Assembly: GCF_001428105.1 (NCBI RefSeq)
Contig: NZ_LMSJ01000012.1
Span: 246,569-310,568 of the forward strand
DNA length: 64,000 nucleotides
From: Paenibacillus sp. Soil766
GTDB lineage: Bacteria; Bacillota; Bacilli; Paenibacillales; NBRC-103111
Direction of reading: 5' to 3'
Position 1 is the stretch's first letter; the number at the start of each line of letters is the position of its first letter. The notes below the pieces were generated by a model. It did not search any database, was not told where the DNA came from, and saw nothing but the letters and a program-made list of their open reading frames with translations. The translations under genes and the position numbers were made by a program. Positions 45,286-53,361 of this stretch are shown in pieces.

Positions 45286-46047
45286 ATGCTTGTAGCGGAG
45301 AGATGGCAGAGAATCGTTCAATTGGTAAATGAAAAAGGAAGCATGCGCGTCACAGAGCTGAGCGAACTGTGTCAGGTGACGGAAGAAACGATTCGACGTG
45401 ACTTGGATCGGTTAGAGGCTGAAGGCAAGCTCATGCGCAGCCACGGCGGTGCTGTGAGTGTGAAGGAAGCCCAGACCGAGGTTCCGTTCATGGAGCGGGA
45501 GACGGCGCATGCGGATTTCAAGAACAGCATCGCGAAGGAAGCTATTTCACATATTCAAGAAGGGGATCGCATCATTCTCGACGCGAGTACCACGGCTTGG
45601 TATATGGCGAAAATGATTCCCGATATGGCGATTACCATTATCACGAATTCCATGAAGGTTGCCTTAGAGGTAAGTGGCAAAGAGAAAATTCAAGTCATCT
45701 CCACAGGCGGCTTACTTTCTCCAAAGTCCTTATCCTACGTAGGCCCGTTGTCGGAGAGATCATTGGATATGTACCATGCGCATAAGCTGTTTCTATCTTG
45801 CAAAGGGGTTCACGTGCAGCGCGGCATCAGCGAATCGAATGAGCTTCAAGCGCTCATTAAACGCAAAATGATCAGCATCGCAGATGAAACGTATTTGCTC
45901 GCAGATCATAGCAAATTCGGCACACAGGCCTTAACACAAGTTGCGGGTTGGTCGGAGATTCAACATGTCATTACAGATCGACTCACGAGCAAGGAATCGC
46001 TAGATCGTATTCGAGACAAAGGTGTGCAAGTCCGCCAATTGGATTAG
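45286..46047 (+). CDS. DeoR family repressor of rhamnose operon
   Basis: The 253-residue protein has an N-terminal DeoR helix-turn-helix (VTELSELCQVTEETIRRDLDRL, then GKLMRSHGGAV) and a C-terminal sugar-phosphate-binding domain (DASTTAWYMAKMIP, ITNSMKVALE, ADHSKFG). As last gene in the rha operon it should repress its own promoter, with rhamnulose-1-phosphate or a related phosphate as inducer. Three direct CAAAAACAAACA repeats at 40353-40426 are probable binding sites. Confidence 0.93.
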   Translation: MLVAERWQRIVQLVNEKGSMRVTELSELCQVTEETIRRDLDRLEAEGKLMRSHGGAVSVKEAQTEVPFMERETAHADFKNSIAKEAISHIQEGDRIILDASTTAWYMAKMIPDMAITIITNSMKVALEVSGKEKIQVISTGGLLSPKSLSYVGPLSERSLDMYHAHKLFLSCKGVHVQRGISESNELQALIKRKMISIADETYLLADHSKFGTQALTQVAGWSEIQHVITDRLTSKESLDRIRDKGVQVRQLD

Positions 46048-46060
46048 CCGCGCATACACA

Positions 46061-46093
46061 AACAGCCGTCCCATGTATAGTGGGGCGGCTGTT
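46061..46093 (+). terminator. Terminator of rhamnose operon
   Basis: AACAGCCGTCCCA (46061-46073) and TGGGGCGGCTGTT (46081-46093) form a 13-bp stem with one T-G pair; the T-tail is short (CTTGCTC). Confidence 0.7.
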
Positions 46094-46181
46094 CTTGCTC
46101 CCACACACTTATTTGCATTCCTACTTTTACCTGACTAGTATATGCTTAAGAGCTAGTTGATGTTGAAAGGAGATACAGGCG

Positions 46182-46679
46182 ATGCGAATAGGTGTTATAG
46201 CAGATACTCATTTATCTTACAAAGTTCAGAAGCTTCCCGATGCTCTTGTAGCGGGGCTACAGGGCGTTGATCTAATTATTCATGCAGGTGATTGGGTGAG
46301 TGAGCATGTCATCGAGCTAGTCGAGCAGATTGCTCCCTGTGAGTCCGTAGCCGGTAATAATGATGGGGAAGATATTGTGGAGAGGTTTGGGAAAAAGAAA
46401 CTATTAACCTTCGGTAATTTCCGGATAGGGCTTATTCACGGGGATGGCTTCCGGAAAACGACAGAAGAAAGAGCGCGTGAGGCGTTCGAGGCTGAGCGGC
46501 CCGACATGGTAATCTTTGGACACTCACACATCCCATTTCTCCAAAATGTCCAAGGAACGATTATGTTCAATCCAGGTTCACCCACGGATAAAAGAAGACA
46601 GCCTCGCTACTCGTATGGCATTCTCCAATTAGGGGAGCAATGGAAGGCAGAGCATTTCTACTTCGACTCCAAAGAATGA
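46182..46679 (+). CDS. YfcE-like metallophosphoesterase
   Basis: The 165-residue protein has all motifs of small calcineurin-like phosphodiesterases: DTH in IGVIADTHL, GDW, GNND in VAGNNDGED, GLIHGDG and GHSHIP. It should bind two metal ions and hydrolyse phosphodiester or phosphomonoester bonds; MJ0936/YfcE relatives act on artificial diesters and their true substrates are unknown. AAAGGAGATACAGGCG precedes the start. Confidence 0.9.
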   Translation: MRIGVIADTHLSYKVQKLPDALVAGLQGVDLIIHAGDWVSEHVIELVEQIAPCESVAGNNDGEDIVERFGKKKLLTFGNFRIGLIHGDGFRKTTEERAREAFEAERPDMVIFGHSHIPFLQNVQGTIMFNPGSPTDKRRQPRYSYGILQLGEQWKAEHFYFDSKE

Positions 46680-46711
46680 TTTCATGTGAAGCTGCTACTC
46701 TCCAGATAAAC

Positions 46712-46764
46712 AAAAAGGGCTATCCCAAAAGTAGATCATTCTACTTGAGGGTAGCCCTTGTTTT
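46712..46764. terminator. Bidirectional terminator
   Basis: AAGGGCTA...CCC...AAGTAG pairs with CTACTT...GGG.TAGCCCTT; A-run on the left and TTGTTTT on the right. It lies between the convergent phosphoesterase and aldo/keto reductase genes. Confidence 0.9.
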
Positions 46765-46804
46765 CGTATACAGGCGCCGAAGAATCAGTCTCTATTCACT
46801 ATTT

Positions 46805-47668
46805 CTACCGCTCATACCACTCGCCGGAAACCCAATCCGTCGATTTCCACTTCAGCACATCGGGATTCGCCAGATGCATAATTTCCTTCAAGAAATCAAG
46901 TTGCTCAAGATCGGTCATTGGCTTGAAGTTTTTCGCTATCGCAAGATTCTGCTCCAGTTGTTCCATAGACTCCATACCTACAATGGCTGTAGAAATCGGC
47001 AAAGACAATGTGTAGCGCAAAGCTTTCTCATACCAAGGTGCCAATTTGCCCAACGCCATGACCTTCATGCCGATGATCGCAATTCCCTTTTCATTGGCTT
47101 GGGGCAGGAATTCATGGGCGAAGCTATAAACAAGGTGATCAGCAGCGGACAATGCGACAAGTGCGCTATCAAACGGATAGCGATCAATCGCTTCGAGCTG
47201 GACCTGAGGATTCGTATGCCCACTGATCGAGATATGCTTGATCATGCCTTGTTCCTTCGCTTCAATTAAAGCTTCGAGTGCGCCACCTTTGGCAAAACAC
47301 TGATCGAGCTCTTCCATTTTCATAATATTATGTAGACGCCACTCCTCGACGTGATCCGTCTGCAGACGCTTCAGGCTGTCTTCGAGAAGTCGAAGGGAAC
47401 CGTCCCGCGTTCGGTCATGAGTCTTGGTTGCAATCCATACCTCGTCCCTCCGACTACGCAGGGCTAGTGCTTTACCCAGACGTTCTTCCGATTGCCCTTT
47501 CGAATAGCTAGGCGCTGTGTCGAAGTACGTTATACCCTCATCAATTGCTCGATTCACAATCTGAATCGCTTCTTCCTCCGTGCAGTTATGTTCATCTACA
47601 ATGCGTTGGGCGCCAAAGCTTAATAGTGGGAAATGGGCTCCCGTCGAACCAAAAGGTCTTTTCTCCAT
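46805..47668 (-). CDS. Aldo/keto reductase
   Basis: The 287-residue protein has the aldo/keto reductase tetrad pattern: Asp in YFDTAPSYSKGQSEERLG with Tyr, Lys in VWIATKTHDR and His in VEEWRLHNI. A conserved C-terminal cofactor region includes TAIVGMESMEQLEQNL. It is slightly shorter than the usual ~310 residues but complete. It should reduce or oxidise a carbonyl with NADP(H). It stands alone, with no context to suggest the substrate. Confidence 0.9.
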   Translation of the reverse strand: MEKRPFGSTGAHFPLLSFGAQRIVDEHNCTEEEAIQIVNRAIDEGITYFDTAPSYSKGQSEERLGKALALRSRRDEVWIATKTHDRTRDGSLRLLEDSLKRLQTDHVEEWRLHNIMKMEELDQCFAKGGALEALIEAKEQGMIKHISISGHTNPQVQLEAIDRYPFDSALVALSAADHLVYSFAHEFLPQANEKGIAIIGMKVMALGKLAPWYEKALRYTLSLPISTAIVGMESMEQLEQNLAIAKNFKPMTDLEQLDFLKEIMHLANPDVLKWKSTDWVSGEWYER

Positions 47669-47689
47669 TCAATCATTCCTCCTACAATG

Positions 47690-48179
47690 GCAAGCTGCAG
47701 TTATTATGTCCTATCGTTCCCACAATGGATACCAAGACATACCAATTTTACCACAGATGAAAGTAAGAAATTTTGTTTTCCGATGATAAAAATAGTGCGA
47801 TTCTGGTCAATGGTGGTTCACTTGGAAGCACTTATCTGGGGGCCGAGAAGGTTGCCAAGATAGGCGTTTTTCTCATTCGTAACATGGATACGAGACGAAG
47901 GGAATTCTTTTACTGGATAGAGATCGAATTTAGCAGGAATATTGCTTACTCATACGAAATTAATAGATCAAGAGTTCATCGTCAAGATTCGACCTAATTT
48001 GATCAAAAATATGAACGACCAAGGACTTTGGTCCTAATATTTGATGAAAAAAGATTGTGATAATGCGCAATTAAACTTATTATGAATAGAGCATATCATT
48101 TATTGTCGAGAAGCTTGATCAAACAAATTGAAGGTGTACATAACGAATCACAATTAGATTGTAAAGAGGTGCTTTAAGC
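47690..48179. other. Intergenic region without recognised gene
   Basis: A frame at 47773-47997 (74 codons) has protein-like words such as SDDKNSAILVNGGSLGSTY but no ribosome-binding site and no recognised family. A stem-loop at ~48003-48053 (GACCAA-GGACT-TTGGTC with outer CAAA/TTTG pairs) lies between it and motA. The motA ribosome-binding site AAAGAGGTG is near the end. I see no clear promoter. Confidence 0.4.
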
Positions 48180-48977
48180 ATGGAGAAATCATCTATTATT
48201 GGTATTGTGCTAGCTGCAGTATCCATTGGCTTTGGTATGGTACTAAAGGGAGCAAGTTTAGCGGCATTATTAAATCCTGCGGCTGCGTTAATCATTTTCG
48301 GCGGAACAGCTTCAGCGCTGCTCTTAGCCTTCTCGCTTGAAGAGATCAAGAAAATCCCGGTCTTATTAAAAATCATTTTTACTGAACAGAAACTTATGCC
48401 AAAAAAAGAATTAATCGAGACGTTCATTAACTGGGTGAGCATTACACGTCGTGAGGGGCTGCTTTCTTTGGAGAAGCAAGCTGAGGAGCTTTCGGATCCT
48501 TTTATGAAAAGTGGTATGCGACTAATTATCGATGGGAATGACCCGGACTTCGTGCGTGATGTTCTTCTTGAAGATATTGCCGAGATGGAAACAAGACATA
48601 AGAAATATGCGAGTATTTTTACTCAAGCAGGTACGTATGCACCTACACTTGGGGTACTTGGTGCCGTTGTCGGACTAATCGCTGCGCTTGGTAATTTGAG
48701 TGAAGTGGAGAAGTTGGGACACTTAATTTCAGCTGCTTTCGTTGCTACCATGTTCGGTATTTTCTTGGGGTATGTTATTTTTCACCCTTTTGCCAATAAG
48801 CTTAAGCAGAAGTCCAAGAAAGAAGTTGAGATTAAGCTGATGGTCGTAGAAGGCTTACTTTCTATCCAATCTGGTGTGTCAGCCAATTCCGTGAAGCAGA
48901 AGATGATGATTTTTGTCGCTAACAAAGATCGTGAGTCCTATGAAGAAAGTATGGAGGGGGGGGCATCCGGACAGTGA
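48180..48977 (+). CDS. motA: Flagellar motor stator protein MotA
   Basis: The 265-residue protein has four membrane segments (1-2 near residues 6-55; 3-4 near 150-205), a large cytoplasmic loop with charged residues that touch FliG (EKQAEELSDPFMKSGMRLI), and the conserved proline-bearing segment YAPTLGVLGAVVGLIAAL. It forms the stator with MotB; the GTGA overlap couples the two genes. The pair stands apart from the main flagellar operons, as motAB does in B. subtilis. Confidence 0.94.
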   Translation: MEKSSIIGIVLAAVSIGFGMVLKGASLAALLNPAAALIIFGGTASALLLAFSLEEIKKIPVLLKIIFTEQKLMPKKELIETFINWVSITRREGLLSLEKQAEELSDPFMKSGMRLIIDGNDPDFVRDVLLEDIAEMETRHKKYASIFTQAGTYAPTLGVLGAVVGLIAALGNLSEVEKLGHLISAAFVATMFGIFLGYVIFHPFANKLKQKSKKEVEIKLMVVEGLLSIQSGVSANSVKQKMMIFVANKDRESYEESMEGGASGQ

Positions 48978-49780
48978 GTAAAAAAAAGAAGCATGAGGAT
49001 CATGAAGAACATGTCGATGAATCCTGGCTGATTCCCTATGCGGATTTATTGACTTTACTCCTTGCCCTCTTTATCATTTTGTTTGCATCTAGTCAGTTAG
49101 ACTCTAAGAAATACGATTCCATCATGCGATCTTTAAATAATGCTTTCACTGGTGGTGAAGCGCCCTTCGCCATGTCGAATTTAATTCCAATTGAGGATGC
49201 AGCAAACTCGACGAAAAATAATTTTAAGAACCAGAATCCACCTTCCAAAGAAGAGAATAAAATCGAGAGCCAACTAGCTGCGAAGCTTCAGAAGGAAGAA
49301 AAGGACCTGGAAGAATTAAAGAAAAGTATGGATGCGTTCATTAAAGAGAATAACATGAGTGAACAGTTGACAACCAAATTGGATAATGAAAAGTTGACGA
49401 TTACCATAAGCGATCGAGCGTTGTTCGATTCTGGATCTGCGACGATCAAGCAGGAGTCCCAGAACCTAGCCACATCGATGTCGAATTTACTGGGGCAATA
49501 CCCTGGCTATGAGGTCGAAGTGGCTGGACATACGGATAATATACCGATTCACCGAGCAGATTTTGAAACGAATTGGGATTTGAGTGCCAAGCGTGCTGTG
49601 AATTTTATGAAATTGCTGCTCGTTAATACGAAGATTCAGCCTGCTTCTTATTCCTCAGTTGGCTATGGCGAGTATCGCCCTATCGCTGATAATACGGTAA
49701 CCGATGGCAGGGCCAAGAATCGCCGAGTAGAAGTGAGCATTCTCCGCAACATCAAAGCATCGGATGAGATAGCGAAATAA
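48974..49780 (+). CDS. motB: Flagellar motor protein MotB (proton-type)
   Basis: GTG 48974 overlaps the motA stop. The 268-residue protein begins KKKHEDHEEHVDESWLIPY, then a single membrane segment with the essential Asp (YADLLTLLLALFIILFA), a plug/linker and a C-terminal OmpA-like peptidoglycan-binding domain (~125-255; VEVAGHTDN, LSAKRAVNFM, GRAKNRRVEV). Overall it resembles B. subtilis MotB rather than the sodium-type MotS, so proton coupling is expected. A terminator follows at once. Confidence 0.94.
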   Translation: MSKKKKHEDHEEHVDESWLIPYADLLTLLLALFIILFASSQLDSKKYDSIMRSLNNAFTGGEAPFAMSNLIPIEDAANSTKNNFKNQNPPSKEENKIESQLAAKLQKEEKDLEELKKSMDAFIKENNMSEQLTTKLDNEKLTITISDRALFDSGSATIKQESQNLATSMSNLLGQYPGYEVEVAGHTDNIPIHRADFETNWDLSAKRAVNFMKLLLVNTKIQPASYSSVGYGEYRPIADNTVTDGRAKNRRVEVSILRNIKASDEIAK

Positions 49781-49785
49781 ATGAG

Positions 49786-49822
49786 AAGAGCTAAGCAGCT
49801 TACAAAGTGCTTAGCTCTTTTG
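49786..49822 (+). terminator. Rho-independent terminator of motAB
   Basis: AAGAGCTAAGCA (49786-49797) pairs perfectly with TGCTTAGCTCTT (49808-49819), followed by TTT. Confidence 0.9.
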
Positions 49823-49894
49823 ATTATGTGCAATTCGCTGCCGTGTGCAAGAGAAAGGGGAATTGAAAAACCGCGGGGACACGGATAGGAGGGT

Positions 49895-49927
49895 GTAAGT
49901 CGAAGAAATCTAGTTACTTCGACTTAC
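49895..49927. repeat. GTAAGTCGAAG palindrome related to the AGTCGA array
   Basis: GTAAGTCGAAG (49895-49905) and CTTCGACTTAC (49917-49927) form a perfect 11-bp inverted repeat. Further half-sites GTAAGTCGA and AAACCGACTAA follow near 49960-49995. The AGTCGA core is the same as in 24181-24661. The rest of 49823-50091 holds no gene. Confidence 0.7.
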
Positions 49928-50048
49928 GAGTAAGAAGCAGCGCTATTTCTTATGTGTAAGTCGATTATTTCAGGTGAAACCGACTAATTCAGGTGTAAAA
50001 ACGGCCCCTAGTTGTTCTACCGCTGAAACAACCTCTTATCATGTAAGT

Positions 50049-50083
50049 GTTATGTGTTATGTGTTATGTGTTATGTGTTATGT
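50049..50083. repeat. Five-copy 7-bp microsatellite (GTTATGT)
   Basis: GTTATGT is repeated five times without error, plus a partial GTTA, ending 8 bases before the chemoreceptor stop codon (the gene is on the opposite strand). Such repeats can change copy number by slippage; here a change would alter only the 3' untranslated part. Confidence 0.9.
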
Positions 50084-50091
50084 GTTAATTG

Positions 50092-52014
50092 TTACTTAAC
50101 CCCGACCAATTCTTTCTTGTCTTGGAGCTGCTCCTGGTTCTTGAGTTCCTTATGTTGCTGGACATCAGGCAGCTGTTCAAATACAAGCTCTTCGTTCAAT
50201 TCCTGTTCAATCGCTGCGATTTGTTCCACAATTTGTTCCACGATGCTTTCTTCAGCCGCATGGATCTCTATTGGCTCATCCACTCCTATAACCTCCGCAA
50301 TTTGAAACTTGCTAATTTCTGCAAAAAGCTGCTGAGCCAGCTCAAGAATATCATCCGACTCTTCCGCAATACGCCGGATCGACGCGTCCTGTTGGATACT
50401 GGTCGAGTTTACCTCTTCAACACCGGCAGCTGTCTCTTGCGCAATGGCGGCAACAAACTGCACGGAATCGACCAAGCGATCGTTCTTCGACTGGGCTTGT
50501 TCGATTTTCTGATGAATCTGTACAATCTGCTCACGGATGACTAACGTCGACTGCTCAATTCTGCTGAAGGAACCGAAAGTCTCCTCCACGTGGCTGCTTT
50601 GCGTCAGTGCAGATTCACGCGCATCGACCAACGATAGCTGCAACTCCTGAATCTGCCCCTGCAGCGTCCCGATGATACCGCTGATCGTCTTCGACGATCC
50701 GTTCGTTTGGAGGGACAGCTCGCGCACTTCTTCCGCGATCACAGAGAAGCCGCGGCCGTGCGCGCCGGCTCTGGCCGCTTCGATCGCGGCATTCAACGCT
50801 AGGACATTCGTCTGCGTTGAAATCTCCATGATCGAGCGCACGATGGCGCCGATCTGCTTCGAGCTGGCGCTGAGCGTCTGCATCGCCGCATCCACCTTCT
50901 GCAGCAGGAGCTGCGACTGCGCAGTTGACGCTTTGAGCGCCTGCACGGATGCAGTACCTTGCTGCGTATCGAGAGCAGCCGCGTCGCTGCTGCGCTTCAT
51001 TTCATGGGTATACGCGTTGATATCGCGGATCTCTTCTTCAAGTTCGGCGATGAGCAGCGAGCTGCTCTCTGTTTTCATCGCTTGCTCATCCGCGCCTGTC
51101 GATATCTCGTGAATCGCTTTGAGAATATCTGAATTTGCCGAGGCCGTCAGCTGGGAGAAGCGATGAAATTCATGCGAATGCGCAGATAGAGATGAAGCGA
51201 TCCCCTTTGTTGTACCAAGCATGAGGCGAACTTGCCGTATCATCTGGTCAAAGTTATTACTTAATTGCCCTAGCTCATCAGTGGCAGAGGAATTAATGGT
51301 GTGGGTTAAATCTCCGGATGCAATGCGAGCAACGGCTTTTTGCAGAACAGAGATCGGACGCGTGAACGATGTAACAATGAGAAAAGCGATAACCAACGTA
51401 AGCAAGAAAACGAAAGCAGAAGCAACCAACATAATCGTACGGCTATTATTGAGTGCTTTGGAGGAGTCAGCAATTGCAGCTGCAGAACCGTCGGCATAGG
51501 TTATGTAAAATTTATCGACTAAACCAAAGATGATATCCTTCAACTCTTGGGATTCACTATATAAGTACAACAGATTAATCTGAAGATCAGTTGGCTTGAT
51601 GTTGGGGTCCTGAACCATTTTAGCTGCTGAATCGAAATTGTTAATGTAATCAACCGAGGCTTGGATTAACTGGCTTCGCCATTTTTGCTGATCAGGGGTA
51701 CTGGCGGTATCGCCGATCTTCTTAATGAAATCATTGTAGGGCTGCCGATTACTATTGTATTTCTCAATAAATTCGGGTTTCTTGGAGATTTCAAGTCCAG
51801 CAGCAATGATGTTCATCTCCTGAACCAAATTCTTAAGCTCTAGGGCCATTACTTTAAGAGCGACCTTATCATTTTGAACGATCATATGCTGCTTGATTTG
51901 TGTTACCTGATAAAGATTGAACAGAGCAACGCTTAAGAAAATGAGCAGTACACCACCGAAGCTTGTAATTAATTTTGCACGCATAGAGAAGTTTGACATC
52001 ATCAATCTAATCAT
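50092..52014 (-). CDS. Methyl-accepting chemotaxis protein
   Basis: AGGAGG precedes ATG 52014. The 640-residue protein has a first membrane segment (~14-34), an extracellular ~155-residue four-helix-bundle-like domain, a second segment (~190-215), HAMP (~215-270) and a long signalling domain whose hairpin tip (IMEISTQTNVLALNAAIEAARAGAHGRGFSVIAEEVR) binds CheA/CheW. The C-terminal ~65 residues are an unusual Glu/Gln-rich tail (EQIVEQIAAIEQELNEELVF). It is divergent from pstS, with a PhoP-box-like promoter. The ligand is unknown; phosphate or a P-containing attractant would fit the regulation but is inference. Confidence 0.94.
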   Translation of the reverse strand: MIRLMMSNFSMRAKLITSFGGVLLIFLSVALFNLYQVTQIKQHMIVQNDKVALKVMALELKNLVQEMNIIAAGLEISKKPEFIEKYNSNRQPYNDFIKKIGDTASTPDQQKWRSQLIQASVDYINNFDSAAKMVQDPNIKPTDLQINLLYLYSESQELKDIIFGLVDKFYITYADGSAAAIADSSKALNNSRTIMLVASAFVFLLTLVIAFLIVTSFTRPISVLQKAVARIASGDLTHTINSSATDELGQLSNNFDQMIRQVRLMLGTTKGIASSLSAHSHEFHRFSQLTASANSDILKAIHEISTGADEQAMKTESSSLLIAELEEEIRDINAYTHEMKRSSDAAALDTQQGTASVQALKASTAQSQLLLQKVDAAMQTLSASSKQIGAIVRSIMEISTQTNVLALNAAIEAARAGAHGRGFSVIAEEVRELSLQTNGSSKTISGIIGTLQGQIQELQLSLVDARESALTQSSHVEETFGSFSRIEQSTLVIREQIVQIHQKIEQAQSKNDRLVDSVQFVAAIAQETAAGVEEVNSTSIQQDASIRRIAEESDDILELAQQLFAEISKFQIAEVIGVDEPIEIHAAEESIVEQIVEQIAAIEQELNEELVFEQLPDVQQHKELKNQEQLQDKKELVGVK

Positions 52015-52069
52015 ATGTATTCCTCCTATATATAGACAAGCTTAGACACCATTCGTCTAATTACTTATT

Positions 52070-52123
52070 AATATAGGGGGCTTCTATTAACTAAAGCGTC
52101 GAACTATGTAAACGATTTGTAAA
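52070..52123 (-). promoter_or_regulatory. PhoP-box-like promoter of chemoreceptor gene
   Basis: On the minus strand TTTACA (52123-52118), TTTACA (52112-52107), CGACGC (weak, 52101-52096) and TTAATA (52090-52085) occur at exact 11-bp steps; TATATT (52075-52070) begins 48 bases after the first. This is the same geometry as at pstS, pstC and the EAL-GGDDF gene. One of the four hexamers is poor. Confidence 0.7.
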
Positions 52124-52131
52124 TTAAAAGT

Positions 52132-52185
52132 TTTACATTACGTTAACGTTTCGTGGGTTTGTAATTTACATTCGCTTGCTACCAT
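52132..52185 (+). promoter_or_regulatory. PhoP-box-like promoter of pstS
   Basis: TTTACA (52132), TTAACG (52143), TGGGTT (weak, 52154) and TTTACA (52165) lie at 11-bp steps, with TACCAT (52180-52185) 48 bases after the first. B. subtilis PhoP binds TT(A/T/C)ACA repeats with this period, and pst is its classical target. Confidence 0.8.
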
Positions 52186-52273
52186 ATGGAAGTAAGGTCG
52201 TTCGACACACAAGTAGATGGGGATCGAACATAACCAAATCCAGCACATACATTCAAAGGAGGACATGCAAACT

Positions 52274-53194
52274 ATGTTTAACTTCATGTCGAGAAAAGGA
52301 ATTACATTTACACTATCCGCGGTATTAATGATGGGGACTTTGGTTGGTTGCGGTGCTAAAACAGAGACAAACAATGCGGCAGCAACAACGGCAGCGACGA
52401 CAGCAGCTTCAGCTTCTGCTAAGCCGACGGATGCTCCGAAAACAGAATTAAGCGGTACAGTTACAGCTTCCGGTTCCAGCGCACTTCTACCATTGGTTAA
52501 ACAAGCAGCAACTGAATTTATGGAAAAGAACCCGAAAGTAACCATTAACGTGACTGCTGGTGGTTCAGGTACAGGAATTAAAAACGTAGCAGACGGAACA
52601 TCCGACATCGGGAACTCCGACGTAGAGTTTTCTGCTGAATATAAAGATAAAGGTCTAAAGGATCACAAAGTAGCAATCGCACCTTTCGCTCTAATCGTAA
52701 ACAAAGATGTGAAAGTGGATAACGTAACGAAACAACAAGCAGCGGATATCTACACAGGTAAAATCACGAATTGGAAAGAAGTTGGCGGCAATGACGCGAA
52801 AATCGTTCTTGTTCACCGTCCGGACAGCTCAGGTTCCCGTACACTTGTCAAACAAATTATTTTGGATGGCAAAGAATTCACGAAAGACGGTATTACACAA
52901 GAAAACAGTGGTGCAATGAAAACAGCGGTTGTAGGACAATCCGGCTCTATTGGTTATGTGGATACACCTTACATCGATGACACGTTAAAAGCTTTGAAAA
53001 TTGATGGTGTAGCTTTCACAGAAGACAACATTAAGAACGGCACTTACAAATTGTTTGGTGTAGAGCATATGTACACAAAAGGCGAACCGACAGGTGCTGT
53101 TAAAGCCTTCATCGAGTACATTTCCAACAAAGATTTCCAAGCGAAGCAAGTTCGTGAGTTGAAGTTCTTGCCAGCTGATTTATTGGGGAAATAA
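52274..53194 (+). CDS. pstS: Phosphate-binding lipoprotein PstS
   Basis: AAAGGAGG (52255-52262) supports ATG 52274 (MFNFMSRKGITFTLSAVLMM) over upstream ATGs. The 306-residue protein has a lipobox (LVGC), an Ala/Thr-rich linker and phosphate-site motifs: TASGSSALLPLV, TAGGSGTGIKNV, GNSDVEFS and HRPDSSGSRTLVKQII. It captures inorganic phosphate outside the cell for PstCAB. A terminator-like hairpin follows it, and pstC has its own Pho promoter, so PstS can be made in excess. Confidence 0.95.
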   Translation: MFNFMSRKGITFTLSAVLMMGTLVGCGAKTETNNAAATTAATTAASASAKPTDAPKTELSGTVTASGSSALLPLVKQAATEFMEKNPKVTINVTAGGSGTGIKNVADGTSDIGNSDVEFSAEYKDKGLKDHKVAIAPFALIVNKDVKVDNVTKQQAADIYTGKITNWKEVGGNDAKIVLVHRPDSSGSRTLVKQIILDGKEFTKDGITQENSGAMKTAVVGQSGSIGYVDTPYIDDTLKALKIDGVAFTEDNIKNGTYKLFGVEHMYTKGEPTGAVKAFIEYISNKDFQAKQVRELKFLPADLLGK

Positions 53195-53207
53195 GAGTTT
53201 TTCAACA

Positions 53208-53240
53208 AGAGCGTCTGCATATACATGCGGCGCTCTTTTT
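53208..53240 (+). terminator. Terminator or attenuator after pstS
   Basis: AGAGCG (53208-53213) pairs with CGCTCT (53231-53236), with inner GCAT/ATGC, followed by TTTTTC. It lies between pstS and the separate pstC promoter. Confidence 0.85.
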
Positions 53241-53265
53241 CTATGTCGAGTTATTGACCAAAACT

Positions 53266-53319
53266 TTTACATTCCCTTAACAAATCATTTACGATCCAAT
53301 GACATTCGTATTCTATGAT
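53266..53319 (+). promoter_or_regulatory. PhoP-box-like promoter of pstC (internal)
   Basis: TTTACA (53266), TTAACA (53277), TTTACG (53288) and ATGACA (53299) occur at exact 11-bp steps, all near consensus, and TATGAT (53314-53319) starts 48 bases after the first. It is the best of the four Pho-type promoters in the window. Confidence 0.85.
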
Positions 53320-53361
53320 AATAGTAAGTCTTGTGTATTGTAGAGAAAGGGGAATCACCCA

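Noticed and set aside
32999..46047. A single ulvan-degradation locus
   Set aside because: uxaC and the rha operon are separated by unrelated genes and regulators, and no lyase or secreted enzyme is present; only a loose metabolic link is possible.
48070..48110. Sigma-D promoter for motAB
   Set aside because: TAAA followed after 15 bases by GCATATCA agrees with GCCGATAT at only about half of its positions.
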